Below are positions 47,828-56,193 of a stretch of DNA of 64,000 nt, piece by piece. Each line of letters opens with the position of its first letter. Position 1 is the stretch's first letter. Location of the stretch: assembly GCA_003216155.1 (NCBI GenBank), contig QCJH01000006.1, positions 18,916 through 82,915 of the forward strand, in the 5' to 3' direction. The notes beneath the pieces are model-generated. The model was not told where the DNA came from. It saw only the letters and a program-made list of their open reading frames with translations, and did no database searches. Source of the stretch: Prochlorococcus sp. AG-409-A19. GTDB lineage: Bacteria; Cyanobacteriota; Cyanobacteriia; PCC-6307; Cyanobiaceae. The position numbers were made by a program, and so were the translations under genes.

Positions 47828-50158
47828 GTGAGCCAAAGAGAACTTCTTTCTGGTGGTAAATCCGTCTTGTTAGACGTGGAAGGGATGAAATGTGGCGGAT
47901 GTGTCCGGTCAGTTGAGCGAACTTTGCAGGAACACCCAGGCGTTGAAAAGGCAAGTGTCAATTTAGTTTCACGTATTGCTTGGTTGGATCTTGTTGATTC
48001 AGATCAACCTATTGAATCGATACTTTCAGCTTTAGAAGCTCGCGGATTTAGTGCAAAGCCAAGGGAAATCAACCCTTTTGCAAAGGAGACTTCTTCTTAT
48101 GAAGCCTGGACTGGTGAGTGGTGGATGCAATGGCGTCAGTTGATGGTGGCGCTTGTTTTGCTTTTATTTTCTGTTTTAGGGCATTTGGTTGAAGGGGGAC
48201 ACTTCTCTCTCCCTTTTTTGGGTTCTCTCCCTTTTCATGCTGGGTTGGCCACTTTTGCTGTAATTGGTCCTGGCCTTCCAATCTTGAAGCGGGGTGTAAG
48301 AGGAGCGTTGGAATTGGTTCCCACTATGGATACTCTTGTCGGGCTTGGAGTTCTTAGTGCTTACCTTGCGAGTTTGGTGGCCTTGATTTGGCCGCAAGTT
48401 GGCTGGCCTTGTTTTTTTAATGAGCCTGTGATGTTGCTTGGGTTTGTTTTATTAGGTCGATTTTTGGAAGAACGTGCGCGATTCCGTACAGGTCGCGCAT
48501 TGAAAGAGTTGGTGCAACTCCAACCTGATAAAGCAAGGTTGTTAGTTGAAAAGGATGTTGTTAGAGAGGTAAGAGTTGGTGCATTAAGGCCTGGAGAAAG
48601 AATCCAGTTGCTTGCTGGCGATAGGGTCCCAGTAGATGGATTGGTACTAGAAGGAAATTCGGCAGTTGATGTCTCAAGCCTGACTGGTGAGCCTTTGCCG
48701 TTGGAGGCTTCTCCAGGAATGGAATTAGCCTCTGGGAGTCTCAACTTAGAGGCAACGTTGGTAATTGAAGTTAAACGAATTGGAGCTGAGACAGCACTAG
48801 CAAGAATTATTGGTTTAGTTGAACAAGCACAGGCTCGTAAGGCACCTATTCAAAGCCTTGCTGATCGGGTGGCAGGTCGTTTTTGTTATGGCGTTGTAAG
48901 CCTGGCAATAGCCACTTTTTTCTTTTGGTGGCAGCTTGGTACCCGCTTATGGCCTTCAGTATTAAATGCTACTGGTCAAGGTTTGTTGCATGGGAATGGT
49001 CATGATTTTCATGCATCAATGGGTGGGGCTGCTGAAACTCCAGTCGGTTTGGCTTTGCAGCTCTCGATTGCGGTATTAGTTATTGCTTGTCCTTGCGCTT
49101 TGGGACTGGCTACACCAACTGTGATAACTGTCGCGTCAGGTAAGGCTGCAAAGCGGGGCTGGTTGTTTAGAGGTGGGGATGTAATTGAGATGGCGGCCTC
49201 ATTAAAAAAGGTTGTATTTGATAAAACAGGGACTCTTACCCTTGGTCGTCCACTTGTGGCGAATGTACTTGGGACGAAAGATCAAGACCGGATGCTTCAA
49301 CTTGCAGCGAGTTTGGAACAAAACAGTCGTCATCCATTAGCGCATGCTTTGCTTCAGGAGGCTCAGCGGCATAATTTGCCTTTACTGTCATGTGTTTCCA
49401 ATAGGACATATCCGGGGCAAGGCTTGTCCGGAGAGTTAGAAGGAATTAATGGGAAAGTTCGAGTTGGTACTCCTGAGTGGCTGATAGATGAGGGAGTTCA
49501 ATGGAATTCTTTTATTCAATCTGAAGTTGATCAGGCTGCTTTGAATGGACAAACACTTGTAGCTGTTGGAGAAGGGCAGGAACTTTTGGGTGTTGTTGCT
49601 ATTGATGATCGATTGCGTTCTGATGCAGTTGCTGCTTTGGATCGCTTGCGAAAACAAGGACTTTCATTGGAAATGCTGAGTGGAGATAGGCGTGAAGCTG
49701 TAATTCGTTTAGGTGAAAGTCTGGGATTTCATCGTAATCAACTTGGGTGGAAGCTCTTGCCTGATGAAAAACTCGGGCAATTAGAAAAGATGCGCGATGC
49801 AGGACCTGTCGCAATGGTTGGAGATGGCATTAATGATGCACCAGCCTTAGCGGCCGCTGATCTTGGGATAGCAGTTGGTACAGGTACACAAATCGCTCAG
49901 GAATCAGCTGATTTGGTTTTGCTTGGGGATCGTCTTGAGGGTTTACCTGAGGCCCTTACTTTGGCAAGACTCACGATGGATAAGGTCCGACAAAATTTGA
50001 CCTGGGCATTTGGTTACAACTTAATTGCTTTACCTATAGCTGCTGGAATATTGCTTCCTGGTTATGGAGTAGTGCTTTCGCCTCCAGTAGCCGCATTGTT
50101 GATGGCTTGTAGCTCAATCACTGTTGTTGTGAATGCGTTGTCTTTGCGAGTGACATGA
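47828..50158 (+). CDS. Heavy-metal (copper-type) P1B-ATPase
   Basis: 776 residues. The N-terminal HMA domain has GMKCGGC (C22, C25). The intramembrane metal site is CPC (421-423, IACPCALGLATP), typical of Cu+ pumps. The phosphorylation site is DKTGTLT (465-471), with MVGDGINDAPALAAADLG further on. About eight membrane segments fit. A loop before the CPC helix is His-rich (GLLHGNGHDFHASMGG). It probably moves Cu+ for plastocyanin or out of the cell; CtaA and PacS types cannot be separated. The start is a GTG. It overlaps tmk by ATGA. Confidence 0.93.
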   Translation: MSQRELLSGGKSVLLDVEGMKCGGCVRSVERTLQEHPGVEKASVNLVSRIAWLDLVDSDQPIESILSALEARGFSAKPREINPFAKETSSYEAWTGEWWMQWRQLMVALVLLLFSVLGHLVEGGHFSLPFLGSLPFHAGLATFAVIGPGLPILKRGVRGALELVPTMDTLVGLGVLSAYLASLVALIWPQVGWPCFFNEPVMLLGFVLLGRFLEERARFRTGRALKELVQLQPDKARLLVEKDVVREVRVGALRPGERIQLLAGDRVPVDGLVLEGNSAVDVSSLTGEPLPLEASPGMELASGSLNLEATLVIEVKRIGAETALARIIGLVEQAQARKAPIQSLADRVAGRFCYGVVSLAIATFFFWWQLGTRLWPSVLNATGQGLLHGNGHDFHASMGGAAETPVGLALQLSIAVLVIACPCALGLATPTVITVASGKAAKRGWLFRGGDVIEMAASLKKVVFDKTGTLTLGRPLVANVLGTKDQDRMLQLAASLEQNSRHPLAHALLQEAQRHNLPLLSCVSNRTYPGQGLSGELEGINGKVRVGTPEWLIDEGVQWNSFIQSEVDQAALNGQTLVAVGEGQELLGVVAIDDRLRSDAVAALDRLRKQGLSLEMLSGDRREAVIRLGESLGFHRNQLGWKLLPDEKLGQLEKMRDAGPVAMVGDGINDAPALAAADLGIAVGTGTQIAQESADLVLLGDRLEGLPEALTLARLTMDKVRQNLTWAFGYNLIALPIAAGILLPGYGVVLSPPVAALLMACSSITVVVNALSLRVT

Positions 50159-50790
50159 GAGGTTGTTTTGTTGTTCTTGAAGGGATCGATGGTTGTGGGA
50201 AGACAACCCAGATGCAACATTTAGAGAATTGGTTGCCTAGTAGTGGTTTGATGCCTAAGGGTTCAAGGTTGTATTTAACGCGAGAGCCTGGAGGGACTGA
50301 ATTAGGAGTCGCTTTACGTAAGTTGTTATTGGATCCACCTGCAGATTTGTCGCCAGTACCATTAACTGAATTGTTGCTATATGCGGCAGATAGGGCACAA
50401 CATGTTTCTAAGGTAATTCTCCCACATTTGGAGCAAGGAGATTGGGTTTTGAGTGATCGTTTTAGCGGTTCAACTCTTGCTTATCAGGGGTATGGAAGAA
50501 AATTAGATATCAAGCTAATAGAGAAACTTGAGATGATAGCCACTACAGGACTTGTCCCTGATCTAACAATTTTTCTGAACATATCAGCTTCGGTAAGTCT
50601 TTCAAGAAGGGGCTCAGGATTTGCTGACCGGATTGAATCAGAAGGTTTGAATTTCATGAGTAATGTTGCCGCAGGTTTTTTAGAATTAGCTAGAAAAAGA
50701 TCTTGGGCTGTTATAGATGCTTCTCAAAAGATTGATAATGTAAGTAAGACTATTGAGAATGCTATGCTTAGGCATTTTAGAATTATCTGA
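50155..50790 (+). CDS. tmk: Thymidylate kinase
   Basis: Phosphorylates dTMP to dTDP. The P-loop is LEGIDGCGKTTQM, followed by the TREPGGTELG block and LSDRFSGSTLAYQGYGR. At 211 residues it is normal. The start overlaps the P-ATPase stop and holB follows by 11 bp. The tmk-holB pair is common in bacteria. Confidence 0.96.
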   Translation: MRGCFVVLEGIDGCGKTTQMQHLENWLPSSGLMPKGSRLYLTREPGGTELGVALRKLLLDPPADLSPVPLTELLLYAADRAQHVSKVILPHLEQGDWVLSDRFSGSTLAYQGYGRKLDIKLIEKLEMIATTGLVPDLTIFLNISASVSLSRRGSGFADRIESEGLNFMSNVAAGFLELARKRSWAVIDASQKIDNVSKTIENAMLRHFRII

Positions 50791-50801
50791 TAAAGAATTT
50801 T

Positions 50802-51785
50802 ATGAAAGATAAGGTTGCCTCGAGATCTCTATTTGAGGACCTTATTGGCCAGCGAATGGCTATTGGATTGCTTGAAGCAGCCATTTTAAAAAATAGGATA
50901 GCCCCTGCTTATCTTTTTTCTGGTCCTAATGGAGTTGGACGTAGTTTGGCAGCTTTGCGTTTCCTTGAGGGAATAATTACTGGCGGTTATTCATCAACAA
51001 AAGAGCGTAGACGTTTAGAGACATTGAATCATCCAGATTTGCTTTGGGTCGAGCCTACGTATCAACATCAAGGACGTCTTGTTAGACAGTCAAAAGCTGA
51101 GAATGAGGGGGTGAGTAAGAGATCTCCTCCTCTTATTCGATTAGAACAAATAAGAGAGATGTCCAGCTTTTTAGGACGCAAGCCTGTTGAGGCAGAAAGA
51201 GGAATGGTGGTTATTGATGCTGTTGAGGCTATGGCTGAAGCTGCTTCAAATGCTTTATTGAAAACACTTGAAGAACCTGGAAATGGTGTATTGATATTGT
51301 TGACGACAAATACATTGGGCTTATTACCTACTATTCGTTCTAGATGCCAACAGATTCTCTTTTCATGCCTTGACTTAGATGACTTGCAGAAAGTTTTTCT
51401 GAAAAACGTAGAAGTTGATCAAAACACTTTAGAAAAAATATTTGAGAACTCAGAGTTATTCGATCTTGCAAGTGGTTCGCCTGGTGCCCTAATTAAACAT
51501 TTTCTCACTTGGGAGAATATCCCTAAAGAATTATGGGGGCGCCTCATGGTATTGCCTAGTAGACCAATGGATGCATTGGCACTTGCTAGAGATATCACTG
51601 ATTCTTTGGATGGAGAGCAGCAACTTTGGTTAATTGATTGGTGGCAACATTATTTGTGGAGTCAAAAAATTGATTCAAGACCGCTTAATAGGCTCAAGAA
51701 GTTACGATTTCATTTATTGGCTTTTGTTCAGCCAAGATTGGCTTGGGAAATAGCTTTAATAGAAATGATTTCTTTTAATAGTTAA
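50802..51785 (+). CDS. holB: DNA polymerase III delta' subunit
   Basis: Clamp-loader subunit, 327 residues. [19 protein letters not shown] and the AAA+ core [19 protein letters not shown] are present. The P-loop Lys is Arg (41-48), consistent with a delta' that does not hydrolyse ATP. The sensor region [20 protein letters not shown] and SRCQQI complete the assignment. It follows tmk and converges on rpaA with a 4-bp overlap. Confidence 0.93.
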   Translation: MKDKVASRSLFEDLIGQRMAIGLLEAAILKNRIAPAYLFSGPNGVGRSLAALRFLEGIITGGYSSTKERRRLETLNHPDLLWVEPTYQHQGRLVRQSKAENEGVSKRSPPLIRLEQIREMSSFLGRKPVEAERGMVVIDAVEAMAEAASNALLKTLEEPGNGVLILLTTNTLGLLPTIRSRCQQILFSCLDLDDLQKVFLKNVEVDQNTLEKIFENSELFDLASGSPGALIKHFLTWENIPKELWGRLMVLPSRPMDALALARDITDSLDGEQQLWLIDWWQHYLWSQKIDSRPLNRLKKLRFHLLAFVQPRLAWEIALIEMISFNS

Positions 51786-52579
51786 GCACTAGCTCTTTCT
51801 CCTTCATTGGTGGATTGTTCACGGTCTTTTCTAACTTGTGCCAAAACCTCTTGTAGATCTTTAATTTTTCCGCCCGTAGGTAACTCAAGGCAATAACCAG
51901 CTCCGTAAACGGTTTTGATAAAACGTGGTTTGCGGGGATCAGGCTCTAGCTTTGTTCTTAAATGGCGAACATGCACTCTTATGGTTTCTATGTCGTCATC
52001 AGGTTCATAACCCCAAACTTCTTTGAGAATCAAAGAAGGGGCAACTGTTTGCCCATGTCTTTGTAGAAGGCAGTGAAGTAATTCAAACTCAAGATGAGTA
52101 AGTCTTACGGCACGTTCAAACCAAATAGCTTCGAACCTTTCAGGTACAAGTGTTAAGGGTCCGTAATTGAGAATTTCTTGATGGCTGCTAGAGCCGATAG
52201 GGGCTCGATCTGTACGACGTAATAGAGCTTTTACTCTGACTTGTAATTCTTCAAGATCAAAGGGCTTGGTCAAGTAATCATCAGCTCCGGAATTGAACCC
52301 ACTAACTTTGTCTTTTGTGCCTCCTAACGCAGTAATCATCAGAATCGGTATTCCTGCAGTACGTTCATCTCTTCGTAATCTCTGACACAAGGTAAGACCA
52401 TCAACTTTTGGCAGCATCAGGTCTAGAAGAATTAGGTCAGGTGTGTATTGCAGGGCCAGAGCTTGCCCTTTGATTCCATCTTCTGCTTTTTGTACATCAA
52501 AACCGCTGTGCTCAAGATGGCCGCCTACCAGGTCACGCATGTCCTGGTCGTCTTCGATCAACAGGATGCAAGGCTTCAT
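51782..52579 (-). CDS. rpaA: OmpR-type response regulator RpaA (clock output)
   Basis: 265 residues. The receiver has [17 protein letters not shown], phospho-acceptor D53 (ILLDLMLP) and [11 protein letters not shown]. The winged helix carries [20 protein letters not shown] and [20 protein letters not shown], nearly identical to the RpaA consensus. RpaA is phosphorylated by SasA and drives circadian and dark-adaptation gene expression. It has a long upstream region of about 240 bp before the tRNA terminator, room for regulated promoters. Confidence 0.95.
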   Translation of the reverse strand: MKPCILLIEDDQDMRDLVGGHLEHSGFDVQKAEDGIKGQALALQYTPDLILLDLMLPKVDGLTLCQRLRRDERTAGIPILMITALGGTKDKVSGFNSGADDYLTKPFDLEELQVRVKALLRRTDRAPIGSSSHQEILNYGPLTLVPERFEAIWFERAVRLTHLEFELLHCLLQRHGQTVAPSLILKEVWGYEPDDDIETIRVHVRHLRTKLEPDPRKPRFIKTVYGAGYCLELPTGGKIKDLQEVLAQVRKDREQSTNEGERASA

Positions 52580-52823
52580 TAGATCGGCTTCGTGAAGGAA
52601 CTGCTAATCAGCTGATTGCTGTTAGAGCAGTAATTGCAGGATTCTCTCAAGATTTGTTTTGAGTTGCAGTATTGATGCTTTCGAGAAAGTTTTTGGTTAA
52701 TGCTTTAAAACCATTACTAGGCAAGGGTTTTAGAGCATTAAGGCCTTTGTTCTCTTTTGACCTCTCTTTAGAAATTCTTCCAAATCAGTCCATGCTCTGT
52801 TGTGGATTTCTCTCTTGAAGCAT
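52580..52823. promoter_or_regulatory. rpaA upstream region
   Basis: 244 bp free of ORFs between the rpaA start and the tRNA-Asn terminator. It must contain the rpaA promoter because the terminator closes the upstream transcript. I could not assign a -10/-35 pair or HLR1 repeat with confidence. Confidence 0.45.
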
Positions 52824-52852
52824 TAAAAAGCCACAGCTTTTGGCTGTGGCTT
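52824..52852 (-). terminator. Intrinsic terminator of tRNA-Asn
   Basis: On the minus strand a perfect 9-bp stem AAGCCACAG/CTGTGGCTT with a 7-nt loop (52828-52852) is followed directly by TTTTT (the stem end adds two T). It lies 9 nt beyond the tRNA 3' end. This is the clearest classical terminator of the window. Confidence 0.9.
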
Positions 52853-52861
52853 GAATTTCAG

Positions 52862-52933
52862 CTCCCCGGGCGGGATTCGAACCTGCGACCAATCGATTAA
52901 CAGTCGACCGCTCTACCGCTGAGCTACCGAGGA
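52862..52933 (-). tRNA. tRNA-Asn (anticodon GUU)
   Basis: 72-nt cloverleaf read on the minus strand from TCCTCGGTAGCTCAGCGG to CCCGCCCGGGGAG. The acceptor stem TCCTCGG/CCGGGGA pairs with one G-U. The anticodon loop is CTGTTAA with GTT. The T arm GGTTCGAATCC is canonical. CCA is not encoded. It starts 7 bp after the stop of the CbiO-like ATPase gene on the same strand, so read-through from that operon is possible. Confidence 0.97.
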
Positions 52934-52940
52934 TTGAAGT

Positions 52941-53669
52941 TTAAGAACCTACCCTTAAGCCCCTCCTGACTGCAAGGGGTTCAATTAGCTCTTTTATTTC
53001 TTTGCCAGATTTCCAGGCTCCGATCTTGCCTAGTTCCATTCTTACTGCACCATCACAGTGCTCTAATTCTTCTAGCCGATGCGTGATCCAAAAGGCTGTG
53101 AGGGGAGCCTGGGATCGATGGCAAAGTCTTTTGACGGTTTCCAGTATGTCGTTTTGGCTTGAGGGGTCTAAAAGAGCAGTGGGTTCGTCTAGGAGAAGCA
53201 GTTCAGCTTCACTCACAAGGGCACCAGCTATTGCTAGTCGTTGCTTTTGTCCTCCGCTTAAGGTGTGTATAGGTCTAGATTCCATGCCCATCATCCCAAC
53301 CATTTTCAGGGCATTGAGTACACGTTGTTTGCGCTCTATTTGATTCAGATGCTTTGGAATGTTAAGCATTAAGTCACTTGAGCAACTGGGCAGGAGTAAT
53401 TGATGGTCAGGGTTTTGAAAAACCAGTGCAGTTTTTAACTCGCAATTAATTTGACCTGCTTGAGGTTTGAAAAGACCACTGAGTAAGCGAAACAAAGTAC
53501 TTTTCCCACTTCCATTGCTTCCTACAAGCATCCAAAGGCCTGGTTTGGGAATGGAAAAACTACATTCGTTTACGGCTTTTTCTCCGCACGCCCAAGAGAA
53601 GCTCACATTATTAAAAGTCACCTGAGCCTTGTTCTTCTTAGATTTGCTCCAATCTTTTGGCTCGCTCAT
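52941..53669 (-). CDS. ABC transporter ATP-binding protein (CbiO/EcfA-like)
   Basis: Single ABC ATPase of 242 residues from the ATG at 53669 (MSEPKDW...). Walker A is GSNGSGKSTLFRLLSGL, the Q-loop VFQNPDHQLLLPS matches the CbiO/ECF class, the signature is LSGGQKQRLAIAGAL, Walker B is LLLLDEPTALLDP and the H-loop WITHRLEEL. No permease gene is adjacent, so the partner and substrate are unknown. ECF-type or the plastid ABCI-type transporters are possibilities. It follows UPF0367 after 4 bp. Confidence 0.9.
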   Translation of the reverse strand: MSEPKDWSKSKKNKAQVTFNNVSFSWACGEKAVNECSFSIPKPGLWMLVGSNGSGKSTLFRLLSGLFKPQAGQINCELKTALVFQNPDHQLLLPSCSSDLMLNIPKHLNQIERKQRVLNALKMVGMMGMESRPIHTLSGGQKQRLAIAGALVSEAELLLLDEPTALLDPSSQNDILETVKRLCHRSQAPLTAFWITHRLEELEHCDGAVRMELGKIGAWKSGKEIKELIEPLAVRRGLRVGS

Positions 53670-53673
53670 GCTT

Positions 53674-53937
53674 TTACGCTTCAAATGAGAAGCCTGGGCG
53701 TTTACTTCCACCTGCGGAAGCAGTTTTTTCATAAACCTGAACAGCGAGTAGTTCACTGGTCAAAACGGTTACCTTTTTGTCTTCGACTTTTTCGCAACAT
53801 AGCTCTAAAAGGCGTGGGTGGCCTTTTTCCATGCTTTGCCTGACTTGTTGGTATAAGGCTTGTGCATCATTTGGATTTTTCCTTTGGACAGACAAAGGAA
53901 GCGGGGTTAATTTGAGAGCCAGCTCAATCACGTACAC
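53674..53937 (-). CDS. UPF0367 family protein
   Basis: Cyanobacteria-specific small protein of 87 residues from the GTG at 53937 ([20 protein letters not shown]). The whole length is conserved-looking: [36 protein letters not shown] and terminal [15 protein letters not shown] at 53943 would add two residues. Function unknown. It is in operon with the CbiO-like ATPase. Confidence 0.87.
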   Translation of the reverse strand: MYVIELALKLTPLPLSVQRKNPNDAQALYQQVRQSMEKGHPRLLELCCEKVEDKKVTVLTSELLAVQVYEKTASAGGSKRPGFSFEA

Positions 53938-54120
53938 GGGCAATACTGATAGTTCGTTCTCATTCTGACTAATCGTGACTTTGTGATTTGTTTTTTAAGA
54001 CTCTAGAAATGATGATTTTCTTTTTGAATCTCTTAAAAGGACTATTTATGTAATGCAATGACTAAGGAGCATTGGACATGATCTGAATGTTTTCTCATGA
54101 TAAAAAACTTTACTTTGCAA

Positions 54121-54144
54121 GAGAAGAAACTTCTTATTCTTCTC
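54121..54144 (-). repeat. 8-bp inverted repeat just after the first DUF2079 gene
   Basis: GAGAAGAA (54121-54128) and TTCTTCTC (54137-54144) form a perfect stem with an 8-nt loop, 10 bp beyond the DUF2079 stop on the minus strand. There is no T run, so it may protect the 3' end or pause transcription rather than terminate. Confidence 0.35.
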
Positions 54145-54154
54145 AGTATGAGGT

Positions 54155-55780
54155 TTATTGGGGTTTTGGTATAGACAATGCTTTAAGGAGCATATTTTTT
54201 AGCGAATTTGCAGTATCTATTTTTTCATGCCCATTCAGATTAAGGAGGATAATGCCATTTTTTGCATAAACTACTGCGTACTCTTTATTAACTTGATTGA
54301 TGACATTTATAATTTCTTGTAAGTCTTCCCATTCATTTCTGAAGACCTCTGCATATCTTTGGTGCTCGTCTAAGTCTACAGCAATCCACTCTACGTTTTG
54401 AATTTCTTTTTGTCTGTTTTGATAGCTAGTATTGTATGGGAAGCGTATCAGAACTTCTCGTGATGCTAGATGTGGAATAAGTGTATTGCTTGCAGAAATG
54501 CTAGAATCTTTTGGAATAATATTAATAGCATTTAGTGCCGATTGGCTGTGATTCCATTGATTGATTGGCGATCGATAAACCCAAGGCTCAATACTTTGAG
54601 GCATCATCCATGAAAGAGTTCTATTTGGATTGCTGGTTAGGGTAAAAATTAATGATAAACCTATACAACCTAACCAGAACTTTCTGAATCGTCTAGATGC
54701 GAACAGGTGAGAGTTTTTTTCCCACCAATATATACTTCCTGAAAAAAGACCTGGGATCACTAGATATGTATATCTCCAGTTAATAGCAAGAGGATTACCT
54801 TGAGCCAATAATAAACCTAAAAGTGGTAAACCTATCAGTAATATGCTATCTGAGGATATAAATGGTATGAAAGCTAATGGTAGACCTTGACCTGCAAGAT
54901 ACCTTATAGTTTTTCCAGGTGGGCTGACGAGCTCCCTTATTACTACCAATGGTTGTTGGAATAATAACTTTATAACTTCAATACTGCTTGCCTGCTCTTT
55001 CCCTTGTATATATTGCCCAAAGTTCTCGACCATAAAACGCTTTGAGTTGTCTTCACTAAATAATGGCATTATAAGGTTTGTTGAGATAATCACCCATCCT
55101 CCTCCATATAGGATCATTGCAATTGCCATGCGTAAATCTAGTCGCTTAGAGCAAGCTAGCCATATGCCTATTCCCATTAGTACAATTCCTGTATCTTCAC
55201 GTATTAATGGTATAAATAAGATAGTGAAAATGATCAACCAATTTATTCGTTTCTCTATACCTAAAAGTAGTCCAAATACACAGATTGGGAGTTGACATAG
55301 ATCAGTAAAATTGCCAAGGCAGGGACCAATTACAGCGTTTGCTCCAAAAAAAGAAAAAGTAATGATACTTGCTAGATTTGAACTTAATTTTGACTTCGCT
55401 AAGTTATATAATACTAAGCCTGCGGATGAGACCAGGAAAACTTGAAGTATTGGTAGAGCCCATTTTCCCATTAAAGCTATTAGTGGTAGCCAAATGAGCA
55501 GTGTAGGAGTGAAATGTTGGCCTAACCGATGATATCCAACTGAAGGCACTCCTCCAGAATGAACAACATTTGTAGATAGCTGTGAGGAAAGAGTACTTTC
55601 AAAAGGGTGTCCTTGCAGAGCATTCCATAAGACTTGATAAAGAATTCCTTGGTCCATGGAAGCCGTAAGACTTTGCATTCTCCACCACTGCAAAGTGCTA
55701 CAGATGCAGAAAAAGGCAGCGGTTGCCAACCAGACTTGTTGATCAGGTGTTAGTCGATATGGCCTAGTTTTGTCCATCAA
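54155..55780 (-). CDS. DUF2079 multi-membrane protein, putative GT-C glycosyltransferase (copy 1)
   Basis: 541 residues with about 10-12 membrane segments. The conserved DUF2079 blocks are MDQGILYQVLWNALQGHPFE (42-61), the loop GYHRLGQHFTPTLLIWLP (82-99) and LIREDTGIVLMG. The first-loop Asp (DQG) and the HF.P His are where GT-C enzymes put catalytic residues. It is clearly paralogous to the 549-residue gene at 57650 along its whole length. It probably uses a polyprenyl-phosphate sugar; substrate unknown. It is the last gene of the minus-strand glycosylation cluster, separated by a 413-bp gap. Confidence 0.82.
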   Translation of the reverse strand: MMDKTRPYRLTPDQQVWLATAAFFCICSTLQWWRMQSLTASMDQGILYQVLWNALQGHPFESTLSSQLSTNVVHSGGVPSVGYHRLGQHFTPTLLIWLPLIALMGKWALPILQVFLVSSAGLVLYNLAKSKLSSNLASIITFSFFGANAVIGPCLGNFTDLCQLPICVFGLLLGIEKRINWLIIFTILFIPLIREDTGIVLMGIGIWLACSKRLDLRMAIAMILYGGGWVIISTNLIMPLFSEDNSKRFMVENFGQYIQGKEQASSIEVIKLLFQQPLVVIRELVSPPGKTIRYLAGQGLPLAFIPFISSDSILLIGLPLLGLLLAQGNPLAINWRYTYLVIPGLFSGSIYWWEKNSHLFASRRFRKFWLGCIGLSLIFTLTSNPNRTLSWMMPQSIEPWVYRSPINQWNHSQSALNAINIIPKDSSISASNTLIPHLASREVLIRFPYNTSYQNRQKEIQNVEWIAVDLDEHQRYAEVFRNEWEDLQEIINVINQVNKEYAVVYAKNGIILLNLNGHEKIDTANSLKNMLLKALSIPKPQ

Positions 55781-56021
55781 CTCTCTTTAGTTGGAGCTAA
55801 CAATAGGCAACTAAGTTCTTTTATGATTTCTTTTTCATTATCTTTATATGAGATAAAAAAGAGATTATTGAGGTTTGACTTTCTTTAAGAAAAAATTTGG
55901 AAGAATTTACTCTGTTCCGGCTAGTGTTGGCGAGCTATGGCAATAGCGGGGTGATGGAGATCTATTTGATTTCTGTCGAAAGCTACGCGAGTTGTCCCTA
56001 TCTAATCAGGAGGAGGTGTCC

Positions 56022-56075
56022 ATGATTCACAGTTGTTCGATTCAGGGTTTGCTGATCGCGGAGAATGCCAGCTGA
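56022..56075 (+). CDS. 17-codon ORF with a near-perfect Shine-Dalgarno
   Basis: ATG at 56022, TGA at 56073. The peptide is MIHSCSIQGLLIAENAS. The upstream AGGAGGAGG is 5-7 nt from the ATG, the strongest ribosome binding site seen in the window. The short, mildly hydrophobic peptide resembles no leader peptide that I know and has no run of regulatory codons. Coding is supported only by the binding site. Confidence 0.4.
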   Translation: MIHSCSIQGLLIAENAS

Positions 56076-56130
56076 TTGCGGTAGTTTTTCTTTCCCTTCG
56101 ATCTAACGGTTCCGCGCCATAGTGGGCCCG

Positions 56131-56176
56131 ACGAGAGCCCCCAGTCTCAACGAGGCTGGGGGCATCGTTTTGGTTT
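56131..56176 (+). terminator. Very stable intrinsic-terminator hairpin (plus strand)
   Basis: Perfect 12-bp stem GCCCCCAGTCTC/GAGGCTGGGGGC (one T-G pair) with a 3-nt AAC loop (56137-56163). It is extended by ACGA/TCGT (56131-56134, 56165-56168) and followed by TTTGGTTT. On the minus strand no T tract follows it, so it acts best on a plus-strand transcript, although none of the flanking genes runs that way. Confidence 0.75.
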
Positions 56177-56193
56177 GATTTGGAGTTACTGAT

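Larger units (their letters stand above)
55875..56180 (+). ncRNA. Candidate plus-strand small RNA / micropeptide unit
   Basis: The 413-bp gap 55781-56193 between two minus-strand genes has plus-strand features. A TTGACT (55875-55880) could be a -35, although no good -10 follows at 17 bp (TACTCT at 55908 is too far). AGGAGGAGG precedes an ATG at 56022. Direct repeats GCTGATCGCGG and GCTGATTGCGG lie at 56051 and 56071. A very stable terminator hairpin ends it at 56131-56176. Local GC is visibly higher than in the flanks. It does not match 6S, SRP, RNase P, Yfr1 or tmRNA sequences that I know. Confidence 0.5.

Noticed and set aside
50802..51785. Arg instead of Lys in the HolB P-loop as an anomaly
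   Set aside because: The delta' subunit commonly lacks ATPase function, so a degenerate P-loop is expected for the family.
55900..56180. Possibility that the structured gap is tmRNA, 6S, SRP RNA, RNase P RNA or a glutamine riboswitch
   Set aside because: No Ala-type acceptor or tag-peptide codons, no SRP GGTCAGG core, no RNase P consensus and no GACGGAAGTAGG-type glutamine motif were found.
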